From: Bradyrhizobium genosp. L
GTDB taxonomy: Bacteria > Pseudomonadota > Alphaproteobacteria > Rhizobiales > Xanthobacteraceae
Length of the DNA: 64,000 nucleotides
Assembly: GCF_015624485.1 (NCBI RefSeq)
Contig: NZ_CP061378.1
Coordinates: forward strand, 6,969,501-7,033,500
Direction of reading: 5' to 3'
How positions within the stretch are numbered: position 1 is the stretch's first letter; each line of letters starts with the position of its first letter. The position numbers and the translations under genes are program-made. This document shows positions 9,002-16,216 of the stretch, piece by piece. The notes beneath the pieces are model-generated. The model did not search any database. It was given only the letters and a program-made list of their open reading frames with translations, and was not told where the DNA came from.

Positions 9002-9195
9002 TTCGACACCTTCGCCGTCTGCGCCAGCACGAAGCTCGCCGGTTCGAGATCGAACGGCAGCGTGCCGGAGATCGGAGCGAAACCGTCGAAGGCGGGGCCG
9101 ATCGACGTGGCGATGCGGTTGGCGGTCTCGTCATCGGCGGGGACGTCGGCGACATCAGCGATCACCTTGACGTCCTTGGGAGTTGGTCTTGTCAT
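8998..9195 (-). CDS. AtzG-like small protein (DUF4089 family)
   Basis: 65 residues from ATG 9195, which overlaps the stop of the OppF-like gene; its own stop overlaps the amidase start (ATGA at 8998-9001). The sequence ends in PISGTLPFDLEPASFVLA, resembling the C-terminal PF/EPAxxF region of the AtzG-like/DUF4089 family. In the cyanuric-acid pathway AtzG is the small structural subunit that stabilises the amidase AtzE. Placement directly in front of an amidase and size make this the likely role. The much longer frame upstream of this start is a shadow of the ABC gene. Confidence 0.75.
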   Translation of the reverse strand: MTRPTPKDVKVIADVADVPADDETANRIATSIGPAFDGFAPISGTLPFDLEPASFVLAQTAKVSK

Positions 9196-10265
9196 GCCGC
9201 GTTGTCTCCTCTTGCTTTTGCCGGCGCGCGGCTGTGCGCTGAGCCCGCTATGGCCATGTAGCACGCCGCCTGATGGCCCATTGTATCGAGATCGCTGAGC
9301 TTTGGCGTGTCGTTTGCGCAGAGCGGCTCCGCAAACGGGCAACGGGTGTGAAACCGGCAGCCCGACGGCGGATCGATCGGATTGGGCGGATCGCCCGAGA
9401 TCGGCGGCACCTCGGTACGCCGGTCCGGATCGGACGACGGCATCGCCGCCAGCAGCGCGCGCGTGTAGGGATGCGCCGGCGCGTCCCACACCGCATCGAC
9501 CGGGCCGAGCTCGACGACCTCGCCGAGATACATCACCAGCACGCGGTCGGAGATGTAGCGGACCACGTTGAGGTCGTGGCTGATGAAGAGATAGGTCAGC
9601 CCGAACTCGCGCTTCAGGTCGGCCAGCAGATTGAGCACCTGCGCCTCGACCGATTTGTCGAGCGCGGAAACCGCTTCATCGAGTATCACCAGCCGCGGCG
9701 ACAGCGCCAGCGCGCGGGCGATGTTGACGCGCTGGCGCTGGCCGCCGGAGATCTCGTGTGGATAGCGGTTGGCGAAGGTTTCGGGCCGCAAGCCCACCTT
9801 GCCGAGCAGCTCGCGCGCCAGCGCCCGCGCCGCGCGGTCGGCCATGCCATGCACCTTCGGCCCGAAGGCGATGGATTCCTCGATCGTGAGCCGCGGATTG
9901 AGCGAGGCATAGCTGTCCTGGAACACCATCTGCATGCCGCGGCGCAGCTCGCGCAAGGAGAGCGACGGACCGACCTGCATGCCGTCATAGACGATGTCGC
10001 CGGCATCGCGGCTCATCAGATGCATCAAGAGCCGCGCCGTGGTCGATTTTCCGCAACCGGACTCGCCGACGATGCCGACGGTCTCGCCCTTCATCACGGC
10101 GAAGGTGACGTCGTCGACGGCGCGCACCGTCTTGCGCGGGCTGAACAGCCCGCCGCGCACCGGGAAATGCTTGGTCAGCCCTGTGACCTGGAGCAGCGGC
10201 TGCGCGGCGCCGCCGACATCGGCGACCGGCTCCAGCATGTCGGCGGCGAGATTGGCGTCGCTCAT
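9192..10265 (-). CDS. Peptide/nickel-type ABC transporter ATP-binding protein (OppF-like)
   Basis: 357 residues from ATG 10265; 24 further in-frame residues upstream overlap the permease gene and look unlike coding sequence. Walker A GESGCGKST, signature ISGGQRQRVNIARAL, Walker B VILDEAVSALD, and the C-terminal oligopeptide motif with CRFHTRCPFAEPLC. Second ATPase of the importer. It lies four bases after the OppC-like permease stop and overlaps the AtzG-like gene. Confidence 0.9.
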   Translation of the reverse strand: MSDANLAADMLEPVADVGGAAQPLLQVTGLTKHFPVRGGLFSPRKTVRAVDDVTFAVMKGETVGIVGESGCGKSTTARLLMHLMSRDAGDIVYDGMQVGPSLSLRELRRGMQMVFQDSYASLNPRLTIEESIAFGPKVHGMADRAARALARELLGKVGLRPETFANRYPHEISGGQRQRVNIARALALSPRLVILDEAVSALDKSVEAQVLNLLADLKREFGLTYLFISHDLNVVRYISDRVLVMYLGEVVELGPVDAVWDAPAHPYTRALLAAMPSSDPDRRTEVPPISGDPPNPIDPPSGCRFHTRCPFAEPLCANDTPKLSDLDTMGHQAACYMAIAGSAHSRAPAKARGDNAA

Positions 10266-10269
10266 CGGC

Positions 10270-11157
10270 CTAGTTCCTGATGTCCATGGCGCTGCGCATG
10301 CCGTCGCTGAACAGGTTGAAGCAGATCGAGACCGCAAAGATCATCGCACCCGGCAGCGCCGCGACCCCTGGATTGACATAGATCGCGGTGCGCAGCGTGT
10401 TCAGCATCAGCCCCCATTCCGGCTCCGGCGGCTTGGTCCCGAGCCCGAGGAAGGAGAGACCGGCGGCAAGGATCATCGACACCGAGATCAGCCCGGTGGC
10501 GTAGACGAAGATCGGGCCCAGCACGTTGCCCAGCATGTGCACGCGCATGATGGTGAAGGGTCCGGCGCCGGAGGCGCGCGCCGCCTCGACGAAATCCATG
10601 TTGCGCACGCCCGTGGTGACGCTCTCGGCAACGCGGGTGATCTGCGGCACGAATACCACGGTCAGCGACACGATCGAATTGAGGATGCCGGCGCCGAGCG
10701 CGCCCGAGATCGCGATCGCCAGCAGCACCGAGGGGAAGGCGTAGAACACGTCGACGGTGCGCATGATCGCGGTGTTGAGCCTGCCGCCGACATAGCCGGC
10801 GATCAGCCCGAGCGAGGTGCCGATCACGAAGGCGAGGATCACGGGCAAGATGCCGACCACCAGGGACAGCCGTCCGCCATAGACCAGCCGCGCCAGCATG
10901 TCGCGGCCGAGCTCGTCGGTGCCGAGCGGATAGCCCGGCGTGCCGATATGGCGGAGGCGGCGGATCATCGAGCCCTGATAGGGATCGGCGAGGCCAAGCC
11001 ACGGCGCCAGCAGCGCGGAGGCGAAGATCAGCACCAGGATGATGGCGCAGGCCATGCTGACCTTGTCCCTGACGATGCGGCGCCCGACCGTCGCCCAATA
11101 GCCGCGCGCCTTCGTCGGGGGGGCGACCTGCAACGTAGTGTCTGTCATCGCGCTCAT
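10270..11157 (-). CDS. Peptide-type ABC transporter permease (OppC-like)
   Basis: 295 residues from ATG 11157, two bases after the OppB-like stop; a second ATG nine bases later (11148) is also possible. There are an OppC N-terminal region, about six membrane segments, and the EAA loop seen as FVEAARASGAGPFTIMRVHMLGN (residues named only in part), which contacts the ATPases. It forms the channel with the OppB-like protein. Confidence 0.9.
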   Translation of the reverse strand: MSAMTDTTLQVAPPTKARGYWATVGRRIVRDKVSMACAIILVLIFASALLAPWLGLADPYQGSMIRRLRHIGTPGYPLGTDELGRDMLARLVYGGRLSLVVGILPVILAFVIGTSLGLIAGYVGGRLNTAIMRTVDVFYAFPSVLLAIAISGALGAGILNSIVSLTVVFVPQITRVAESVTTGVRNMDFVEAARASGAGPFTIMRVHMLGNVLGPIFVYATGLISVSMILAAGLSFLGLGTKPPEPEWGLMLNTLRTAIYVNPGVAALPGAMIFAVSICFNLFSDGMRSAMDIRN

Positions 11158-11159
11158 GG

Positions 11160-12113
11160 TCAGCTCCGCTTGATGCGCGGATCGATCGCGGCCTGCGCGA
11201 TGTCGACCAGGAGGTTGAGCAGCACGAAGAACAGCGCCAGCACCAGGATCGTGCCCTGCAACAGCGGCAGGTCGCGCTGGAAGATCGCCGAATTGAGCAG
11301 GAATCCCGAGCCCGGCCACGAGAACACCGTCTCGATCAGGATCGAGCCGCCGAGCATGTAGCCGAGCTGAAGCCCCATCACGGCGAGCGCGGTCGGCGCG
11401 GCATTCTTGACGACGTGGCGGAACACCCCGGTCTCGCGCAGGCCCTTGGCGCGCAGCGCCTCGACGAAATCCTGGCTCAATATGTCGCCGGTCAGCGCGC
11501 GCACGGTGCGGGTGACGATACCCATCGGGACCACCGAGGCCGTGATCGCCGGCAGCACCAGATAGCGCAGATGCTCCCAGTCCCACGCCCAGGCGCCGGA
11601 GCCGCCGGGACCTGCACCGACGGCGGGCAGCCAGTTGAGCTGCACCGAGAAGATGATGACCAGCACCATGCCGAGCCAGTAATACGGCACCGAGACGCCG
11701 GCGATGGCGAGCGAGGTCGTGACCTTGTCGATCCAGGTATCGCGGAAATAGCCCGCGATCAGGCCGAACAGCAGCCCGAGCGTGAAGCCGATCAGCGCAG
11801 CCGCGATCGCCAGCGTCACCGTGTTGCCGACCGCGCGCATCACCTCCGAGAGCACCGGACGGCCGGTCGCGATCGAATTGCCGAGATCGCCGTGGAGCGC
11901 GCGCCACAGCCACAGCCCGAACTGCACCGGCAGCGGCCGATCGAAGCCGTAAGCGCTACGCAGCTGCGCGGCGAGCTCCTGCGAGGCATCCGCCGGCAGC
12001 ACGGCAACCAGCGGATCGCCCGGCGTGATGTGCACCAGCAGAAAGCACACCAGCGCCACGCTGAGCACGATCGGAATGACGTAGACGATCCGTCTGGCGG
12101 TATAGGCTAACAC
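11160..12113 (-). CDS. Peptide-type ABC transporter permease (OppB-like)
   Basis: 317 residues starting with GTG at 12113, preceded by GGAAGAAAG. The N-terminus MLAYTARRIVYVIPIVL and the following VHITPGDP are typical of OppB/DppB permeases; the EAA loop FVEALRAKGLRETG lies in the second half. It is separated from the binding-protein gene by 228 bases that contain a hairpin (12289-12315), a common way of keeping binding protein in excess over membrane components. Confidence 0.9.
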   Translation of the reverse strand: MLAYTARRIVYVIPIVLSVALVCFLLVHITPGDPLVAVLPADASQELAAQLRSAYGFDRPLPVQFGLWLWRALHGDLGNSIATGRPVLSEVMRAVGNTVTLAIAAALIGFTLGLLFGLIAGYFRDTWIDKVTTSLAIAGVSVPYYWLGMVLVIIFSVQLNWLPAVGAGPGGSGAWAWDWEHLRYLVLPAITASVVPMGIVTRTVRALTGDILSQDFVEALRAKGLRETGVFRHVVKNAAPTALAVMGLQLGYMLGGSILIETVFSWPGSGFLLNSAIFQRDLPLLQGTILVLALFFVLLNLLVDIAQAAIDPRIKRS

Positions 12114-12288
12114 GTTGCGTTCTTTCTTCCGTCCCCCGTTGTCAGGACAGGGCTATCGCAGGGGGCACCGCCAAAACATCGAAAACAACCCCATGCAAAG
12201 GAGCCTCGGCTGCCCGCGTTCGACACGGCCACTTGACACGTCGGGCAACTCAGTGGCATTCTTCCAATATTCCGAAATCGCATGCAAG

Positions 12289-12315
12289 CGCCCCTCGCCC
12301 CGTCGTAAAGGGGCG
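12289..12315 (-). terminator. Intercistronic hairpin after the binding-protein gene
   Basis: A 7-bp perfect stem, CGCCCCT / AGGGGCG, with a 13-base loop starts about 27 bases after the stop of the binding-protein gene (12342). It has no T-run, so it is more likely an mRNA-stabilising or attenuating hairpin than a full terminator. The remaining 12114-12288 shows no gene I can support. Confidence 0.4.
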
Positions 12316-12341
12316 GCACCACTCATGACGCGGCGACGTCC

Positions 12342-13994
12342 TCACGGCACGATCGAGACCGGCGAGAAGTCGACGAACCAGCTCTTCGGCTGCACGAAAC
12401 CCTTGATCTTCGGGCTCATCGCGCGCGGTGCGACGTCGTGGGCGACGTAGAGGAAGTCCGCGTCGTCGACCGAGGCGGCATGCAACTCGGCGAGCGCCGC
12501 ATCGCGCGCGGCAGGATCGAAGGTCTGGCGCGCCTTCTTCACGAGTTCGTCGAACTTCGGATTGTTGACGAACCCCCAATTGTTCGAGACCGGCGGCGCC
12601 ATGCCCGACTGCAGGAAGCGCACCAGCGCGAAGAACGGATCCATCGCCGCGTAGGTCACGTTGATCGCATTCGAGCCGTTGGCCGTCGGATCCTTGACGC
12701 CGCGCCGCCAGTTGGTGAACAGCGTATTCCATTCGATGACGTCGAGCTGCACATCGAAGTAGCACTCGGCCAATGCCTGCTGCAGGTATTCGTTCATCGG
12801 CAGCGGCAGCATCTGGCCGGAGCCGGACGCCGAGGTCTGGATCTTGACCGTCAGTTTCTTGTTCGGGCCGTAACCGGCCTCCTGCATCAGCTTCTGCGCG
12901 GCCGGCTTGTCGTACTTGATCTGAAACGTGGGATTGCCGCGCCAGGGATGGCCGGGCTCGAACGTGCCGGTGGCGGGCACCATCAGGCCTGCGAGCAGCC
13001 CTTCGCGCAGCCCTTCGCGATCGATGCAGAGATTGGCGGCCTTGCGCACCCGGATGTCGTTCCACGGCGAGCCTTCGACGCGGGAGAACTGCCACGGCCA
13101 GACATGCGGCTCCTCGTTGGAATAGAGCACGAAGCCGCGCTGCTTGATCTCGGGCAGCGCATCCGGCGCCGGCGCCTCGATCCAGTTGACCTGCCCGGAC
13201 AGCAGCGCCGCGGTGCGGGCGTTGGCCTCCGGCATCGGCAAGAGCACCATCTTGTCGACCTTCGGCACCCGCGCCTTGTCCCAGTAATTGTCGTTCTTGA
13301 CCAGCTCAAGCCGCTCGCGCGGGGTGAAGCCCGACATCTTCCACGGGCCGGTGCCCGAAGCGTCCTTGGCGAACGCCGCCCAGGCGGCCTGCGACTTGGC
13401 CTTGGCGTCGGCGCCTTCGGCCTTGCCGTAGAACTGCTGCCACTTCGCCGGGCTCGCCATGAACAGGTTGGTCAGGTTGATCGGCAGGAAACTGTCCGGC
13501 TCCTTGGTGGTCAGCTCGACCGTCATGTCGTCGATCTTGCGCGCCGAAACCAGGGTCGGCATGCGCGAGGCGGTGACGCCGACCTGGCTCGGATCGAATT
13601 GCGGCGCGTCCTGCTTCAGCACCTTGTCGACGTTCCAGACCACGGCGTCGGCATTGAACGGCGAACCGTCATGGAAGCTGACGCCGGGGCGCAGCCTGAA
13701 GGTCCACTTGGTGTGATCGGCGTCGTCGACCTTCCACTCGGTGGCGAGGCCCGGGATCACCACGCTCGCCTTGTCCGCCGACGACAGGTCCCACATCGTC
13801 AGCGCGTCGTACATCGTCAGCCCGGTGAAGCGGTTGCCCTCAAAACCCTGATCGGGCTGGCCGAGCGTGCGCGGAATGTCGGCAGCCGTCATGCCGATGC
13901 GCAGCACGGTCTCGGCGCGGACCGCCGCCGGCACGGCAGCGGTCATCACAAGCGCCAGCATGATCGCTGTCGCGCCGGTCTTCCTGTTACGCAT
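12342..13994 (-). CDS. ABC transporter substrate-binding protein, family 5 (peptide type)
   Basis: 550 residues with a Sec signal peptide ending about residue 27 (PAAVRA before ETVLRIG). SBP_bac_5 fold: the N-terminal WKVDDADHTKWTFRLR / VSFHDGSPFNADAVVWN block is characteristic. It binds substrate in the periplasm for the OppBC/DF transporter encoded downstream. The gene is first in the operon and is preceded by a near-consensus sigma-54 promoter at 14064-14079. It is about 45 percent or more similar by eye to the divergent binding protein at 14216-15823, so the two are paralogues serving one transporter. Confidence 0.92.
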   Translation of the reverse strand: MRNRKTGATAIMLALVMTAAVPAAVRAETVLRIGMTAADIPRTLGQPDQGFEGNRFTGLTMYDALTMWDLSSADKASVVIPGLATEWKVDDADHTKWTFRLRPGVSFHDGSPFNADAVVWNVDKVLKQDAPQFDPSQVGVTASRMPTLVSARKIDDMTVELTTKEPDSFLPINLTNLFMASPAKWQQFYGKAEGADAKAKSQAAWAAFAKDASGTGPWKMSGFTPRERLELVKNDNYWDKARVPKVDKMVLLPMPEANARTAALLSGQVNWIEAPAPDALPEIKQRGFVLYSNEEPHVWPWQFSRVEGSPWNDIRVRKAANLCIDREGLREGLLAGLMVPATGTFEPGHPWRGNPTFQIKYDKPAAQKLMQEAGYGPNKKLTVKIQTSASGSGQMLPLPMNEYLQQALAECYFDVQLDVIEWNTLFTNWRRGVKDPTANGSNAINVTYAAMDPFFALVRFLQSGMAPPVSNNWGFVNNPKFDELVKKARQTFDPAARDAALAELHAASVDDADFLYVAHDVAPRAMSPKIKGFVQPKSWFVDFSPVSIVP

Positions 13995-14063
13995 TTGAGC
14001 TACCCCTTCGAATTCTTGTGACGTGTTGGTGATTATTGAGTGATTATTTCTTGGGCAAGCGTA

Positions 14064-14079
14064 TGCAATGCCTGTGCCA
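14064..14079 (-). promoter_or_regulatory. Sigma-54 (-24/-12) promoter for the minus-strand binding protein/transporter operon
   Basis: Reading the minus strand, the 16-mer is TGGCACAGGCATTGCA: TGGCAC, five bases, TTGCA, with GG and GC exactly 12 apart as sigma-54 RNA polymerase requires. Against the consensus TGGCACGNNNNTTGCW only the G after TGGCAC differs. The predicted start is about 14053, giving a leader of about 60 bases to the ATG at 13994. An imperfect TTGGCAC / TGCCCAA dyad surrounds it. Confidence 0.75.
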
Positions 14080-14149
14080 AGGGGAATAGTTCTTCAGCAA
14101 ATTACCGCTGGCCGCGTCATATCTTCTCACACGGCGGCGTAACGGCGCG

Positions 14150-14171
14150 ATGATGCCTATTCTGGCATCAT
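14150..14171. repeat. Perfect 8-bp inverted repeat overlapping the plus-strand -24 element
   Basis: ATGATGCC, six bases, GGCATCAT. The right arm overlaps the -24 box of the plus-strand sigma-54 promoter, so a bound regulator would compete with polymerase. No regulator gene is adjacent. Interpretation as an operator is inference. Confidence 0.5.
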
Positions 14172-14178
14172 GCTTGCA
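14163..14178 (+). promoter_or_regulatory. Sigma-54 (-24/-12) promoter for the plus-strand binding protein
   Basis: TGGCATCATGCTTGCA: TGGCA at -24 and TTGCA at -12 with correct GG-to-GC spacing; it departs from consensus only at the two bases after TGGCA. The predicted start is about 14189, leaving a 27-base leader with GGAG before ATG 14216. It faces the second sigma-54 site about 85 bases away, so one upstream activator region could serve both. Confidence 0.7.
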
Positions 14179-14215
14179 GCGGTTGGCTCCAGATTTCAGT
14201 CGACGGAGCCCTTTG

Positions 14216-15823
14216 ATGCGTGCGCGCAATTCGATCCTGATGGCCGCCCTGGCGTTGGCCATCACTGCCGGCTGGCCGGCGCTCTCGGCCCGGGCCGAGT
14301 CCGTCGTCCGCTACGGCATCTCGATGGCCGATATCCCGCTGACGACCGGTCAGCCCGACCGCGGCGCCGGCGCCTATCAGTTCACCGCCTACACGATCTA
14401 CGATCCGCTGGTCGCCTGGGAGATGGACGTCGCCGACCGGCCGGGCAAACTGGTGCCGGGGCTGGCCACCGAATGGAAGGTCGACGATGCCGACAAGACC
14501 AAATGGCGCTTCACCCTGCGCAGGAACGTGAAATTCCACGACGGCAGCGACTTCAACGCCGACGCCGTGATCTGGAATCTCGACAAGGTGCTGAACGACA
14601 AGGCGCCGCAATTCGACAAGCGGCAGAGCGCGCAGGTCAAGACCCGCCTGCCCTCGGTCGCGAGCTACGCCAAGATCGACGATTTCACCGTCGAGATCAC
14701 CACCAAGACGGTCGATTCCTTCTTCCCCTACCAGATGCTCTGGTTTCTGGTTTCGAGCCCGGCGCAATATGAAAAGCTCGGCCGCGACTGGGACAAGTTC
14801 GCCAGCCAGCCCTCCGGCACCGGTCCGTTCAAGCTGACCAAGCTGGTGCCGCGCGAACTGGCGGAGCTCACCAAGAACCCGGACTATTGGGACAGGAAGC
14901 GGATTGCGAAGGTCGACAGACTGATCCTGATCCCGATGCCGGAGGCGCTGACCCGCACCAACGCGCTGCTCGCCGGACAGGTCGACCTGATCGAGACGCC
15001 GGCGCCCGATGCCGTACCGCAGCTCAAGGCGGCCGGCATGAAGATCGTCGACAACATCACGCCGCATGTCTGGAATTATCATCTGAGCGTGCTGCCCGGC
15101 TCGCCCTGGACCGACATCCGCCTGCGCAAGGCGCTCAATCTCGCGATCGACCGCGACGCAGTGGTCGGCCTGATGAACGGGCTGGCCAAACCCGCCAAGG
15201 GCCAGGTCGATCCGTCGAGCCCGTGGTTCGGCAAGCCGAGCTTCGAGCTGAAATACGACCTCGCCGCCGCCAAGAAGCTGGTCGAGGAAGCCGGCTACTC
15301 GAAGGAGAAGCCGCTCAAGACCACCTTCATCATCGCCCAGGGCGGCACCGGACAGATGCTGTCGCTGCCGATGAACGAATTCCTGCAGCAGAGCTTCAAG
15401 GAGATCGGCATCGACATCGACTTCAAGGTGGTCGAGCTCGAGACGCTCTATACGCATTGGCGCAAGGGCGCCGCCGACGAGATGAACGCCGGCATCACTG
15501 CCAACAACATCGCCTATGTCACCTCGGACCCGCTCTACGCCATCGTGCGCTTCTTCCATTCCGGCCAGGTCGCGCCGGTCGGCGTCAACTGGGGCGGCTA
15601 CAAGAACCCGAAGGTCGACGCGCTAATCGATGAGGCGAAGCAGACCTTCGACACCGCCAGGCAGGACGAGCTCTTGGCCCAGGCGCACGCGCTGATCGTC
15701 GACGACGCCGCGCTGGTATGGGTGGTGCACGACACCAATCCGCACGCGCTGTCGCCGAAGATCAAGACCTTCGTGCAGGCGCAGCACTGGTTCCAGGATC
15801 TGACGCAGATCGGGCTGGAGTAG
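14216..15823 (+). CDS. ABC transporter substrate-binding protein, family 5 (second, divergent)
   Basis: 535 residues from ATG 14216 (GGAG eight bases upstream). A start at 14150 would place the -24/-12 promoter inside the coding region and add a leader in front of a normal signal peptide. The signal peptide ends near residue 26 (ALSARA before ESVVRYG). The SBP_bac_5 block WKVDDADKTKWRFTLR is nearly the same as in its paralogue at 12342-13994. It probably delivers a related substrate to the same transporter, as no other permease genes accompany it. Transcription ends in the repeat at 15834. Confidence 0.92.
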   Translation: MRARNSILMAALALAITAGWPALSARAESVVRYGISMADIPLTTGQPDRGAGAYQFTAYTIYDPLVAWEMDVADRPGKLVPGLATEWKVDDADKTKWRFTLRRNVKFHDGSDFNADAVIWNLDKVLNDKAPQFDKRQSAQVKTRLPSVASYAKIDDFTVEITTKTVDSFFPYQMLWFLVSSPAQYEKLGRDWDKFASQPSGTGPFKLTKLVPRELAELTKNPDYWDRKRIAKVDRLILIPMPEALTRTNALLAGQVDLIETPAPDAVPQLKAAGMKIVDNITPHVWNYHLSVLPGSPWTDIRLRKALNLAIDRDAVVGLMNGLAKPAKGQVDPSSPWFGKPSFELKYDLAAAKKLVEEAGYSKEKPLKTTFIIAQGGTGQMLSLPMNEFLQQSFKEIGIDIDFKVVELETLYTHWRKGAADEMNAGITANNIAYVTSDPLYAIVRFFHSGQVAPVGVNWGGYKNPKVDALIDEAKQTFDTARQDELLAQAHALIVDDAALVWVVHDTNPHALSPKIKTFVQAQHWFQDLTQIGLE

Positions 15824-15833
15824 ATATCTCCAT

Positions 15834-15951
15834 CGTCGTCCCGGCGAAGGCCGGGACCCATAGCCACAAGTGCATGCTGTTAGAAAGCCGTCTGGCCGCT
15901 TGCCCACTGCGCCGGCCGCAGCGTATGGGTCCCGGCCTTCGCCGGGACGAC
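15834..15951. repeat. Palindromic intergenic repeat, type 1, copy A
   Basis: 118 bp beginning with CGTCGTCCCGGCGAAGGCC and ending with the complementary GGCCTTCGCCGGGACGAC; the interior reads GGGACCCATAGCCAC and CGTATGGGTCCCGG. Each end also forms its own 8-bp hairpin (15838-15857). A close second copy lies at 16093-16211. It begins 11 bases after the stop of the binding-protein gene and probably terminates or insulates transcription. Confidence 0.8.
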
Positions 15952-15960
15952 AGCGAGGTT

Positions 15961-16081
15961 GTAGGGCGGGCGAAGCGACTTGTCCGCCGTAGCTCGCAGA
16001 GCGAAGGCGGAAGCGTGCCCACCACATCTTGCTCTGCTCGTGATGGTGGGCACGCCGCTTGCGCTCCTTTGCCCACCCTAC
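15961..16081. repeat. Palindromic intergenic repeat, type 2, copy 1
   Basis: An element with inverted ends GTAGGGCGGGCGAAG and CTTTGCCCACCCTAC, with internal GTGCCCACCA / TGATGGTGGGCAC. A shorter second copy lies at 27129-27214 with the same ends and the same TGCTCGTGATGGTGGGCACG segment. It is sandwiched exactly between two type 1 repeats. Confidence 0.75.
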
Positions 16082-16092
16082 GACCTCTCCAC

Positions 16093-16211
16093 CGTCGTCC
16101 CGGCGAAGGCCGGGACCCATAGCCACGAATGGGTTTTGTTAGAAAGCCGTCTGGCCGCTCGCCCATTACGCTGGCCGCGGCGTATGGGTCCCGGCTTTCG
16201 CCGGGACGACG
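16093..16211. repeat. Palindromic intergenic repeat, type 1, copy B
   Basis: 119 bp, most bases identical to copy A at 15834-15951, including the central TTAGAAAGCCGTCTGGCCGC. It ends five bases before the stop codon of the cyclase gene (16217), so the type1-type2-type1 composite fills the whole convergent intergenic space. Confidence 0.8.
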
Positions 16212-16216
16212 GAAAG

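Noticed and set aside
14080..14162. NtrC-type enhancer box between the sigma-54 promoters
   Set aside because: I looked for a TGCAC-N7-GTGCA type dyad and found none; the activator is left undefined.
15834..16211. Insertion sequence
   Set aside because: The palindromic blocks have no transposase frame and no flanking target duplication that I can see.
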